A stretch of DNA of 64,000 bases from contig JARUKX010000012.1 in the NCBI GenBank assembly GCA_029688825.1, forward strand, positions 1-64,000. Reading direction: 5' to 3'. This DNA comes from Haloarculaceae archaeon H-GB1-1. GTDB taxonomy: Archaea; Halobacteriota; Halobacteria; Halobacteriales; Haloarculaceae. Below the pieces are notes generated by a model. It made no database searches, was not told the DNA's origin, and saw nothing but the letters and a program-made list of their open reading frames with translations. A program made the position numbers and the translations under genes. How positions within the stretch are numbered: the stretch's first letter is position 1; each line of letters starts with the position of its first letter. Of the stretch, positions 26,733 through 35,553 are shown one piece after another.

Positions 26733-29030
26733 ATGAGTGCCTCGACCGGTGGAGACGTGTGCGTGCTCCACGTCGACGACGACCCTGCCCTGCTCGACCT
26801 CAGTGCCGAGTTTCTCGAACGCGAGCGGGACTCGTTCTCGGTGAGGACGACGACGGACGTCTTCGAGGCACTCGAAGTCGTATCCGGGGAGTCCATCGAT
26901 TGCGTCGTCAGCGACTACCAGATGCCCGAGATGAACGGGCTCGAATTCCTGGAGGAGGTGCGGACGCGTCGACCGCGCATCCCGTTCGTCCTGTTCACCG
27001 GCAAGGGGAGCGAGGAGATCGCGAGCGAAGCCATCACCGCTGGCGTGACCGACTACCACCAGAAGGGCGGTGGCGTCGAGCAGTGGACCGTCCTCGCGAA
27101 CAAGATCGACATCGGCGTCGACCACTACCGGGCCGCCGAGGCGCTCCGGGAGAGCGAGAACCGATATCGTACCGTCGTCGAGCGAAGCCACGACGGCATC
27201 TTCATCTATCAGGACGGTATCATCCGGTTCGTCAACGACCGGGCGTGCGAGATTACCGGCTACGAGCGTGCCGAACTGGTCGGGACGCCGGTCGAATCCC
27301 TGCTTCACGAAGCCGACCGCGAGCGCGTTCTCGACGTCGTCAGGGGTCACACCGGTGACGAACGTGCCGAGTCGCCGACGACGTATCGGGCGCGCATCCG
27401 CCGAAAGGACGACGAGGTGAGACACCTCGAACTCAGCGCCAAGGAGATCACGTACGAGGGTGTGGAGTCCGTCCTCGGATCCGCCCGAGACGTCACCGAA
27501 CAGGTCGAACAGCGTCGCGCCCTCCAGCGGGAACGCGACCGCATCTCCGCGCTCTTCGAGAACATCGCGGTCCCCATCATCTACTACGAGTTCGACGGGA
27601 CGACGCCGCACATCCGGGACGTGAACCCGGCGTTCGAGAAGACCTTCGGCTATCCACGGACCGAGGTCGTCGGCGCGAACATCGACGACGTGATCGTCCC
27701 GCCGACCTACGCCGACGAAGCGGGATGGTTCAATCGTCGCCTGCAGTCAGGTGAGCGGATCGAGGCGGACGTCACCAGACAGACCGCCGAGGGCCCGCGG
27801 GAGTTCCACATCCTGTCCGTCCCGCTCACGCCCGGTCAGCGGTGTGACCGCGGCTACGCCGTCTACACGGACATCACCGACCGGAAGCGCCACGAGCAGC
27901 GACTCAACGCCATCCAGGAGAGCTCGCGGGAGCTGATGCGGGCAAACACGGCGCGAGAGGTCGCAGAGATCGTCTCCAGGGCAGCGAAGGAGACGCTCGA
28001 GTACCCCATCAATAGCGTCATGCTCGCCGACGCGGACCGGACCGAGCTGGTCCCGGTAGCAACGACACCCGAGGTGGCCGAGTACCTCGACGAGCCGCCG
28101 ACGGTACGGGCCGGAGACGGACTCATCTGGAACGCGTTCGAACGCGGCGAACCGCGCGTGTACGACGACGTTCGGACGGACGACGACGTCTACAATCCCG
28201 ACACGCCGTTCAGGAGCGAGTTCTACGTTCCCATCGGCGAGCACGGCATCTTCGTCGCGGCGTCGGCCGAGGCCGGGTACTTCGAGCAACGTGACGCCGC
28301 GCTCGTGAAGGTGCTGGCAGCCAACGCGGAAGCGGCGCTCGAACGCGCCGAGCGAGAGATGGAACTGCGAACCCAACGCTCGGCGCTGGAGCGACAGAAC
28401 GAACGCCTCGACGAGTTCGCCAGCGTCGTCAGCCACGACCTGCGAAACCCGCTGAACGTCATCCTCGGTCGGGTCGCCGCCGCGCGCGAAGCGCCCGCTC
28501 CCGAACACCTGGACCGAATCGAGGAATCGGCCCGGCACATGGAACGACTCGTCGAAGACCTGCTGTCGCTCGCTCGTGAGGGCGAGGTCGTCGACGAGGT
28601 CAGTTCCGTCGACCTCGAAGCTGTCGCGCAGAGCGCGTGGCAGCAGGTCGATACGCAGAACGCGACGCTGACGGTCGAACCGGACGTTTCGACGGTTCAG
28701 GCGGACGAGCCGCGTCTACACGAACTGCTGGAGAACCTCTTTCGCAACGCGATCGACCACTCCGATCCCGGCGCGATGGGCGTTCACGTCACGGTCGGCC
28801 CGCTCCCGGGCGGCGGCTTCTACGTCGCCGACGACGGACCGGGTATCGACCCGGAGGACAGGGACCAGGTCTTCGAGCGGGGCTACACCAGCGAGGACCA
28901 GGGCACGGGGTTCGGCCTGTTCATCGTGGCCGACATCGCCGACGCGCACGGCTGGTCGATTTCCGTCCAGCAGAGCGACACGGGCGGCGCGTGCTTCGAG
29001 GTTCGACCCGACGATTCGGACGGGGCGTAA
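26733..29030 (+). CDS. Hybrid sensor kinase REC-PAS-PAS-GAF-HisKA-HATPase
   Basis: A 765-residue soluble kinase. Order: receiver domain (residues about 8-125; phospho-Asp in 'VVSDYQMPEMNG'), PAS (about 140-265), PAS (about 275-390), GAF (about 400-540), then HisKA with the phospho-His in 'ASVVSHDLRNPLNVI' (about residue 567), and HATPase ('LLENLFRNAIDHSD', 'VADDGPGIDPED', 'GTGFGLFIVADIADAHGW'). The input side is cytoplasmic, so it probably senses a signal inside the cell such as redox, light or a small molecule. It has its own promoter and shares its REC and HisKA style with the kinase at 45818. Confidence 0.9.
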   Translation: MSASTGGDVCVLHVDDDPALLDLSAEFLERERDSFSVRTTTDVFEALEVVSGESIDCVVSDYQMPEMNGLEFLEEVRTRRPRIPFVLFTGKGSEEIASEAITAGVTDYHQKGGGVEQWTVLANKIDIGVDHYRAAEALRESENRYRTVVERSHDGIFIYQDGIIRFVNDRACEITGYERAELVGTPVESLLHEADRERVLDVVRGHTGDERAESPTTYRARIRRKDDEVRHLELSAKEITYEGVESVLGSARDVTEQVEQRRALQRERDRISALFENIAVPIIYYEFDGTTPHIRDVNPAFEKTFGYPRTEVVGANIDDVIVPPTYADEAGWFNRRLQSGERIEADVTRQTAEGPREFHILSVPLTPGQRCDRGYAVYTDITDRKRHEQRLNAIQESSRELMRANTAREVAEIVSRAAKETLEYPINSVMLADADRTELVPVATTPEVAEYLDEPPTVRAGDGLIWNAFERGEPRVYDDVRTDDDVYNPDTPFRSEFYVPIGEHGIFVAASAEAGYFEQRDAALVKVLAANAEAALERAEREMELRTQRSALERQNERLDEFASVVSHDLRNPLNVILGRVAAAREAPAPEHLDRIEESARHMERLVEDLLSLAREGEVVDEVSSVDLEAVAQSAWQQVDTQNATLTVEPDVSTVQADEPRLHELLENLFRNAIDHSDPGAMGVHVTVGPLPGGGFYVADDGPGIDPEDRDQVFERGYTSEDQGTGFGLFIVADIADAHGWSISVQQSDTGGACFEVRPDDSDGA

Positions 29031-29121
29031 GCCGGTCGCGACCGGTTCAGCCCGACGGTGGAAACCGATAGACGGCGCTGGTAAGCTCGGCGAAATCGCA
29101 CCACGTAAACGTTCCGATGGG

Positions 29122-29129
29122 GATATATG
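29122..29129 (+). promoter_or_regulatory. TATA box of small zinc protein gene
   Basis: GATATATG lies 23-30 bp before the ATG at 29152, fitting a leaderless message. Confidence 0.45.
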
Positions 29130-29151
29130 TGATGATACAGAAATATTACGT

Positions 29152-29388
29152 ATGCCCCACACCTGTCGGGACTGCAAGCAGACGTTCACCACGGAACTCG
29201 AACTCGAGCTCCACAAGGACACGTGTTCGGCCGGCCAGCTGTTCTGTGACAACTGTGGCGAGCGATTCGCCGAACGAACGGCGACGAAGGACGGGTGGCA
29301 CTATCGATGCCCCACAGAGGACTGCGATGGTGAAGGAATCGGCGACGACATTCATAAAGTAAGTAACGTACGACTCGAAACCCACTGA
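29152..29388 (+). CDS. Small two-site zinc-finger protein
   Basis: A 78-residue protein. The first 25 residues hold a C2H2-like finger with a Cys as last ligand (HTCRDCKQTF ... LELHKDTC). Then a zinc ribbon: CDNCGERF near residues 32-39 and CPTEDC near residues 53-58. Small zinc proteins like these are common in haloarchaea and a few affect biofilm or motility. No DNA-binding helix beyond the finger is visible. Its TATA box is at 29122. Confidence 0.65.
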   Translation: MPHTCRDCKQTFTTELELELHKDTCSAGQLFCDNCGERFAERTATKDGWHYRCPTEDCDGEGIGDDIHKVSNVRLETH

Positions 29389-29391
29389 CGC

Positions 29392-29802
29392 TCAGCTATC
29401 GCGTTCGCACCGATCGACGATGCGCCGAATCGCGACGGCACAGATGACCACGTAGGGTGCCGCGACGGGCGGCACTTCGAACACGACTCGGCAGGTAGCG
29501 TGTCCGAGACTTTCTACTCGGTGGCCCGTCGCGGGCACCCCCGCGACGCGCCATCCCCACCGATACGCCCGACAGGACGTGACCTCGAACGGCAGCCATA
29601 GCCCGCCGACCGTTCTGACGCGACCGGTCGTCCCCGCTCGGACGTACCGGTCGGTCGCCTCGACGGCACGCACGCTCGGGCCCCACTCCGGCCACCGTTC
29701 GGTATCAGTGAGCAGCGACCACGCAGCGGTGGCCGGACACGCGACGCGCTCGGCGACGCAGAGGCGTCGGCCCTCCGGCGTCCGTTCGAGGGAGAGGTCC
29801 AC
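29392..29802 (-). CDS. SRPBCC (START-like) lipid/ligand-binding protein
   Basis: A 136-residue protein of the SRPBCC superfamily (polyketide cyclase/dehydrase type). Seen: 'RVACPATAAWSLLTDTERWPEWGPSVRAVE' (the helix-grip start), 'GTTGRVRTVGGLWLPFEV' and a long C-terminal helix. These proteins bind a hydrophobic ligand in a deep pocket; the ligand is unknown. I chose the GTG at 29802 because related proteins start with 'V/M-x-L-x-x-ERTPxGRR'; a GTG at 29865 would add 21 residues. TATA-like ACTGTATAG is close to the earlier GTG, which also favours the shorter form. Confidence 0.65.
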   Translation of the reverse strand: MDLSLERTPEGRRLCVAERVACPATAAWSLLTDTERWPEWGPSVRAVEATDRYVRAGTTGRVRTVGGLWLPFEVTSCRAYRWGWRVAGVPATGHRVESLGHATCRVVFEVPPVAAPYVVICAVAIRRIVDRCERDS

Positions 29803-29882
29803 GTGATACCTTCGTTCCCCACCCAGATAGTAGCCACTACGGAGCCAAACTATACAGTGGTTCACCCGTAAGGGGAGAGCGA

Positions 29883-30752
29883 ATGATAGAAGCCCGGGGC
29901 CTTCGCAAGGAATACGGCGGTTTCGTCGCCGTGGAGGGCAGCACGTTCTCGGTCGACAGTGGGGAAGTGTTCGGCATCATCGGTCCGAACGGCGCCGGAA
30001 AGACGACGACGCTGAAGATGCTCGCAGGGCTGCTCGAACCCACCGACGGAGACGTCTCCGTTGCGGGCTACCAGGCTGGGGAGACGGAGATGCGCAAGCG
30101 GTTGGGCTTCCTGCCGGAGGAATCACCGCTGTACGAGGAGATGACGCCCGTGACGTATCTCTCCTTCTTCGCCGACCTCTACGACGTTCCCGGCGGCGTC
30201 GCCGACCGGCGCATCCACGATACGCTGGACAGACTCGACCTCGAACACCGCGAAAGACCGCTGGGCGACATGTCGAAGGGCATGAAGCGGAAGGTCGCCA
30301 TCGCGCGGTCGCTCATCAACGACCCGGACGTGCTCATCTACGACGAGCCGGGCAGCGGGCTGGACCCGCTGACGACCAACTACATCATCGAGTTCACGCG
30401 CGAGCTCGGCGAGCAGGGGAAGACCATCGTCTTCAGCGCGCACAACCTCTTTCACGTCGAGAGCATCTGCGACCGCGTCGCCATCATGAACGAAGGCCGC
30501 ATCGTCGCGCGTGGCAACCTCGACGAACTCCAGCGCGAGTACGGCGAGACGCGCTATCACGTGTACACGACCGTCGAGGTAGCGGACAGCGTCAAAGAGA
30601 ACGGGAACTACCGACGGGTCGTCGAGAGCATGGACGCCGTCGAGGAGACGCGCGAGGCCGCGACGGCGCGAGGCGGGAGCGTCGTCGACATTCGGACCGA
30701 GGAATCCAGCCTCGAGGAAGTGTTCCTGAACGTCGCCGAACCGGAGGCGTAA
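29883..30752 (+). CDS. ABC transporter ATP-binding protein (NatA-like)
   Basis: A 289-residue ATPase. Walker A GPNGAGKTT (about residues 36-44), signature 'DMSKGMKRKVAIARSL' (a variant of LSGGQ common in drug/Na+ exporters), Walker B 'DVLIYDEPGSGLDP' and the switch His in 'VFSAHNLFHVE'. A C-terminal tail of about 70 residues follows. It is first of three genes with two permeases, spaced 1 bp and then overlapping, so the three form an exporter. The substrate is unknown. Confidence 0.88.
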   Translation: MIEARGLRKEYGGFVAVEGSTFSVDSGEVFGIIGPNGAGKTTTLKMLAGLLEPTDGDVSVAGYQAGETEMRKRLGFLPEESPLYEEMTPVTYLSFFADLYDVPGGVADRRIHDTLDRLDLEHRERPLGDMSKGMKRKVAIARSLINDPDVLIYDEPGSGLDPLTTNYIIEFTRELGEQGKTIVFSAHNLFHVESICDRVAIMNEGRIVARGNLDELQREYGETRYHVYTTVEVADSVKENGNYRRVVESMDAVEETREAATARGGSVVDIRTEESSLEEVFLNVAEPEA

Positions 30753-30753
30753 G

Positions 30754-32757
30754 ATGGGGGCCGGACGCTGGCTCCGCACTCGCAGCAGGAACGTCCTCCG
30801 TATCGGCCGGTGGGAGATCACGAAGAACGCCGGCGGCGTGGACAAGCGAACGATCCTCGTCGCCGCCGTCGCCATGGTCGGACTCGCGGCGATGGCTCCC
30901 GTGGCGGCGAACCAGGGCGTCGCGCTGGACAGCGGACTGTATCGCGTCGGGGTCGAGCCGTCGAGTCCCTACTACGGCGCGGTCGCCGCCGACCCGACGT
31001 TCGTCGTGCAAGCGCCGAGTCCCGAAGCCGTCGAGAAGGGCCGACAGGAGGTACTCATCCAGGGTGGGACGGTAGCTGACTACGCTCGGACACAGAAGGG
31101 CCGCGCCGCGCTGGCGGAACTCCGCTCGACCGTCCAGCGATACAACGACGCGCGGATGGTCGACGAGCCGAACCAATCCGCCGCCTTCCCGGTGCTCGTC
31201 GACCTCCGGTACGTCGACCGCGACGTCTCCCAGATCGTCGTTCCGAACGGAGAGAGCGGGAGCGACGAGACGGGAAGCGATTCGGGTACCGACCTCTCTG
31301 TGGGAACTGAGACCGACGGAGCGTCGGCCGGCGACGGCACGTCTACCGCGAGCGGTGACGGTGGCGGGTCGAGCGGCGGTGACGACGGCGGTTCGACGGC
31401 CGAGGGAACGGCCGGTACGGCGACCGACGGCGACGACGACGGTTCCACAGGGACCGACAGCGGTGAGGACGGTTCCACAGGGGCCGACGGCGACGACGCC
31501 ACGACGACGGCCACCGACACGGACGGCGACCAGAGCGGTGGCCTGCTCGGCTCCGTCGGCGACCGCTTCACGGCCAGCCTCTCCGGCGGTGGCGTCAGCG
31601 GAACGCCGTCGGACATCCAGCCGCCGTTCCCGTTCCGGTCGCTGGTGCTGGCGTTCGTGTTCGTCCTGCCGCTGAACTTCATCATCCAGGCGTACGGCTC
31701 GACGATGCTCAGCGAGCGCATCAAACGCCGCGGCGAACTCCTCCTCGTCGCGCCGGTCAGTCGCGGCGACATCATCGTCGGCAAGACGCTGCCGTACTTC
31801 GCGGCAGCTATCGGCATCGCCGCGGTCATCGCACTGGGGCTTGACGGCGGTGCCGTCTCGGTCCTCGCCGTCGCCCCGCTCGCCATGCTGTTCCTCTCGG
31901 CGACGTTCCTGGGCGCGATGTTCGCTCGCTCGTTCAAGGAACTCACGTTCGTCACGGTGACGGTGACGGTCTCCCTGACGACCTACGCGTTCGTCCCGGC
32001 CATCTTCACGGACGTCACTCCCATCGCGCTCATCTCGCCGCTGACCATCGTCGTCCGGGACCTCCAGGGGCAGGCAATCGGGCTCGGCGAGCTGGCGTTC
32101 TCGACGCTGCCGCCGACTGCGACCGCGCTGGTCCTGTTCGGACTCGGCGCGGGGCTGTACCGCGAGGAGGACATGTTCACCCAGCGGCCCATCCCGCTGA
32201 AGGTGCTCGACGCGCTGGCAGGTCGCATCAAGCGCAAACGAAGCGTCGCGTTCGTGACCGCGATCCTCCTGCCGTTCGTGCTGGTGACGGAACTGGTGGC
32301 CATCGCCGGGCTGTTCGCGTTGCAGGCGCTCTCGCTCCGGCTCACCATCGTACTCACGCTCGTCGCCGTCGCCGTCATCGAGGAGGTCGCCAAGAGCCTG
32401 CACGTGTACGCGGGCTACGTCCACGCGAAGTTCGACCGGAGCTTGCGAACGGCGCTGACCGTCGGTGCGCTGAGCGGCGTGGGCTTCTTCCTCGTCGAGA
32501 AGCTGTCGCTCATCGTCCGCCTCGCGGACCTCATGTCGCTCGACATCGGCCGGGCGGCGTTCAACGAATCGGCGCTGTCGGGGCCGGTCGTGCTGTCGTT
32601 CCTCCTCGCACCGCTGGCGCTGCACGTCGTCACCGCGTCCATCTCGGCGGTCGGCGCGCGCCGGAGCAGAGAGAGCTACTTCCTGGCCCTGCTCGTCGCG
32701 ATCGCGGTTCACGTCGCGTACAACCTAACGGTGGTGATGGTCCTTGGCTGGCAGTAA
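30754..32757 (+). CDS. ABC-2 permease fused to PrsW-type intramembrane protease
   Basis: A 667-residue membrane protein. An N-terminal helix and outside domain (residues about 25-165) lead to a low-complexity loop of Ser, Gly, Asp and Thr (about 168-270). Then six helices of an ABC-2 (NatB-like) permease follow (about 290-480). From about residue 505 a second module has the PrsW-type motif: Glu-Glu-Val-Ala-Lys at 543-547, 'SGVGFFLVEKL', His in 'LALHVVTASISAVG' and His in 'VAIAVHVAYNL'. PrsW cuts anti-sigma factors in Bacillus, but archaea lack sigma factors, so the target differs. It lies between the ATPase and a second permease. Confidence 0.8.
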   Translation: MGAGRWLRTRSRNVLRIGRWEITKNAGGVDKRTILVAAVAMVGLAAMAPVAANQGVALDSGLYRVGVEPSSPYYGAVAADPTFVVQAPSPEAVEKGRQEVLIQGGTVADYARTQKGRAALAELRSTVQRYNDARMVDEPNQSAAFPVLVDLRYVDRDVSQIVVPNGESGSDETGSDSGTDLSVGTETDGASAGDGTSTASGDGGGSSGGDDGGSTAEGTAGTATDGDDDGSTGTDSGEDGSTGADGDDATTTATDTDGDQSGGLLGSVGDRFTASLSGGGVSGTPSDIQPPFPFRSLVLAFVFVLPLNFIIQAYGSTMLSERIKRRGELLLVAPVSRGDIIVGKTLPYFAAAIGIAAVIALGLDGGAVSVLAVAPLAMLFLSATFLGAMFARSFKELTFVTVTVTVSLTTYAFVPAIFTDVTPIALISPLTIVVRDLQGQAIGLGELAFSTLPPTATALVLFGLGAGLYREEDMFTQRPIPLKVLDALAGRIKRKRSVAFVTAILLPFVLVTELVAIAGLFALQALSLRLTIVLTLVAVAVIEEVAKSLHVYAGYVHAKFDRSLRTALTVGALSGVGFFLVEKLSLIVRLADLMSLDIGRAAFNESALSGPVVLSFLLAPLALHVVTASISAVGARRSRESYFLALLVAIAVHVAYNLTVVMVLGWQ

Positions 32758-33826
32758 GGACGTCCTCTCGGACCCGCGGACGGCACTCGCTCGCCGGGAA
32801 CTGTCCTCGCTGTCCCGCGAGAAGACCATCGTCCTCGCGTTGCTCATCCAGCTGTTCGTCGCGTCGTTCTCGTCGTTCCTCGTGGTCGGCCTGACCTCGC
32901 TGTACGACCCCGGGTCGGTGGCGAGCGACGACATCGTCGTGGGCGTCTCCGGTGACCAGCGGGACGCGCTGGAGGAAGCCGCCGCGCGGCAGGACGGGAT
33001 ACGGGTGCGAACATACAGAACTCGAGCCACCGCTCTCGCCGCGTTCCAGGCCGGGGACAGGGACGACCGCGTCGACGCGGTGGTCCATGCCTCGACGTTC
33101 GACGGGCGCATCGACGCCGAAGTCACCGCGCCACAGAGTTCCATCCGGACGACCGTCGTGGTCCAGCAGGTGCGGACGCTGCTCGAAGCCGTCGAACGGA
33201 ACGAGCGGGCCGTGCGCGAGAGCCACCTCACTCGCGAGGTGGTCCCGCTGCCCCAGGAGGTTCCCGCCAGCCCGTACTTCGGGTTCACCTACACCGTCCT
33301 GATTCCTCTGTTGCTGTTCCTGCCGCCGTTCATCAGCGGGTCGGTCGCCGTCGACTCCATCACCGAGGAGATCGAGCGGGACACGCTGGAGTTGCTCCGC
33401 GTCTCCCCGGTCTCGCTGGTCGAGATCGTCGACGGCAAGGCCGCCGCGATGATCCTCCTCGCTCCCGCCCAGGCGCTGCTGTGGATCGGACTGCTGGCGT
33501 GGAACGGGATCGCCGTCTCGAACGTCCTCACGCTGCTGGTCGCCGTTACGGCCATCGCGGCGCTCGTCGTGAGCATCGGTCTCGGACTCGGCGTCCAGAC
33601 CGCACAGCGGCGGCAAGCACAGCTGTTGTACTCCGTGCTGGTTATCTTCGTCTTCGGGCTGGCCGTCTTCCTGCCCGAGCACCCGACGACGACGGTGGCG
33701 AAGTTAGCAGTCGACAGCGCGTCGGTGCTCTCGTACGCCCACGTCGGTGGCTACGTCGTGCTCGCCGTCGTGGGCTACGCGCTCCTCAGGTCGGTCGTCG
33801 GGCGAGTCGACGCAGAGAATCTGTGA
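32744..33826 (+). CDS. ABC-2 type permease
   Basis: A 360-residue permease of the NatB/ABC-2 type: one helix (about residues 27-50), an outside domain (to about 175), then five to six helices. 'DSITEEIERDTLELLRVSPVS' is the coupling-helix region for the ATPase. It starts with TTG at 32744, overlapping the previous gene by 14 bases; the first residues MAGSKDVLSDPRTALARREL look like true permease N-terminus. With the ATPase (29883) and the fusion permease it makes up one exporter. Confidence 0.8.
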   Translation: MAGSKDVLSDPRTALARRELSSLSREKTIVLALLIQLFVASFSSFLVVGLTSLYDPGSVASDDIVVGVSGDQRDALEEAAARQDGIRVRTYRTRATALAAFQAGDRDDRVDAVVHASTFDGRIDAEVTAPQSSIRTTVVVQQVRTLLEAVERNERAVRESHLTREVVPLPQEVPASPYFGFTYTVLIPLLLFLPPFISGSVAVDSITEEIERDTLELLRVSPVSLVEIVDGKAAAMILLAPAQALLWIGLLAWNGIAVSNVLTLLVAVTAIAALVVSIGLGLGVQTAQRRQAQLLYSVLVIFVFGLAVFLPEHPTTTVAKLAVDSASVLSYAHVGGYVVLAVVGYALLRSVVGRVDAENL

Positions 33827-33903
33827 ACGGCGGCCGGTCGCGCCGGGTCGACCCCACCGTTTTCCACGTCGGGGATGTAGGTCCAGGACGAGAGTGATCC
33901 AAC

Positions 33904-35553
33904 GTGGAGCCGGAACCTTGGCACAAGAACGCCGTCGTGTACGCGCTCGACGTCGAGACGTTCTCCGACTCCGACGGAAACGGGGTCGGTGACTTCCGGG
34001 GACTCATCGACCAGCTGGATTACCTCAACAGACTCGGCGTCTCGGCGCTGTGGCTTCTCCCGTTCTACCCGACGCCGAATCGAGACAACGGCTACGACGT
34101 GAAAGATTACTACGGCGTCGACCCACGACTCGGGACGCTCGGCGACTTCGTGGAGTTCGTCCACGAGGCCGACGACCGGGGGATCCGCGTCATCGTCGAC
34201 CTCGTCGTGAACCACACGTCCGACCAGCATCCGTGGTTCGAGCAGGCACGGAGCGACCCGGACTCGAAGTATCGTGACTACTACGTGTGGGTCGAGGAGC
34301 CGCCACCGCCGGACCCGGAACGCGGGACGGTGTTCCCCGGCGAGGTGGAGGACGAGCGCGTCTGGACGTACGACACCAGCGCAGACGCGTACTACTTCCA
34401 TCGGTTCTACCCGTTCCAACCGGACCTCAACCTCGCGAACCCGGCCGTCCGCGAGGAGATCTACAAGATCATGAAGTTCTGGCTGGAACTCGGCGTCGAC
34501 GGGTTCCGCATCGACGCCGCGACGCTGATGATCCAGCCGAAACACCCCGATGCCGAGCGGCTGGACGACCCGCACGAGCTACTGCGGAGCCTGAAGCGCC
34601 ACGTCCTGGCACAGGAGGGAGACGCCATCCTGCTCGCGGAGGCCGACGACGCCCCCGACGAGCTGGCGAGCTACTTCGGGGATAGCGACGAGATGGACCT
34701 GCTCATGAACTTCGTGTTGAACGCCCACACCATCGCCGCGCTCGCGATGGAGGACGCTGGCCCGCTCGTTACGGGGCTCGACCGACTCCCCGAGGCGGGG
34801 AGCGGACAGTGGCTGACCTTCCTCCGGAACTACGACGAACTCAACATCGGCAGATTGCCCGCATCCCTTCGCGAGGACGTCTTCGAGCGGTTCGCCCCCG
34901 AAGAGGGAATGCGCATCTACGGCCGCGGAATCCGTCGCCGAATCGCGCCGATGCTCGACGGCGACCAGGACCGCATCGAACTCGCGTACAGTCTCCTCTT
35001 CTCGCTGCCGGGGACGCCGCTCGTCCTCTACGGCGACGAGATCGGCATGGGCGACGACCTCTCGCGACCGGGCAGGACGTCCGTGCGGACGCCGATGCAG
35101 TGGAACGACCAACCCAACGCGGGCTTCTCCAGCGCACCGGATGCGGACCTCGTCGCGCCGGTCGTGACGACCGGCGACTTCGGCTACGAACGGGTGAACG
35201 TCGCTGCACAGCGGTCGGACCCGACCTCGCTGCTCAACTGGACCCAGCGGCTGATCGCGACCCGTCGGGAGTGTCCCGAGATCGGAAACGGGACGGTAGA
35301 GGTGATCGAAACGGACGAATCGAGCGTGTTCGCCCACAGGTGCGACTGGAACGAGCGAACCGTATTCTGCGTCCACAACCTCGCTTCGGAGTCGTGTACG
35401 GCCCACCTGGCTGTCGACCTGGCACGTCCCGACCCGATCTCGCCGACGTTCGGCACGTCCCAGCTCTCCCCGGTCGAGGACGGCGGCTGTGAGATTGCCC
35501 TCGACGGCTACGGCTACGGCTGGTACCGTGTGGACGCCGACCAGGGCGACTAG
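33904..35553 (+). CDS. GH13 family protein, trehalose synthase-like
   Basis: A 549-residue (beta/alpha)8-barrel enzyme close to TreS-type GH13 proteins. Nucleophile Asp204 is in 'VDGFRIDAAT', acid/base Glu246 in 'LLAEADD', and the third Asp311 in 'FLRNYDELN'. In most of this family the last motif reads N-H-D; here the His is Tyr310. The His normally helps hold the transition state, so activity or substrate may differ. It begins with GTG at 33904 in an MEPEPWHKNAVVYALDVETF context. It converges with the alpha-glucosidase gene, sharing 4 bases. Confidence 0.75.
   Translation: MEPEPWHKNAVVYALDVETFSDSDGNGVGDFRGLIDQLDYLNRLGVSALWLLPFYPTPNRDNGYDVKDYYGVDPRLGTLGDFVEFVHEADDRGIRVIVDLVVNHTSDQHPWFEQARSDPDSKYRDYYVWVEEPPPPDPERGTVFPGEVEDERVWTYDTSADAYYFHRFYPFQPDLNLANPAVREEIYKIMKFWLELGVDGFRIDAATLMIQPKHPDAERLDDPHELLRSLKRHVLAQEGDAILLAEADDAPDELASYFGDSDEMDLLMNFVLNAHTIAALAMEDAGPLVTGLDRLPEAGSGQWLTFLRNYDELNIGRLPASLREDVFERFAPEEGMRIYGRGIRRRIAPMLDGDQDRIELAYSLLFSLPGTPLVLYGDEIGMGDDLSRPGRTSVRTPMQWNDQPNAGFSSAPDADLVAPVVTTGDFGYERVNVAAQRSDPTSLLNWTQRLIATRRECPEIGNGTVEVIETDESSVFAHRCDWNERTVFCVHNLASESCTAHLAVDLARPDPISPTFGTSQLSPVEDGGCEIALDGYGYGWYRVDADQGD

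Noticed and set aside
30592-32712. 706-codon minus-strand ORF
   Set aside because: Antisense of the ABC/PrsW fusion; Arg/Gln/Asp-rich low-complexity protein without known motif.
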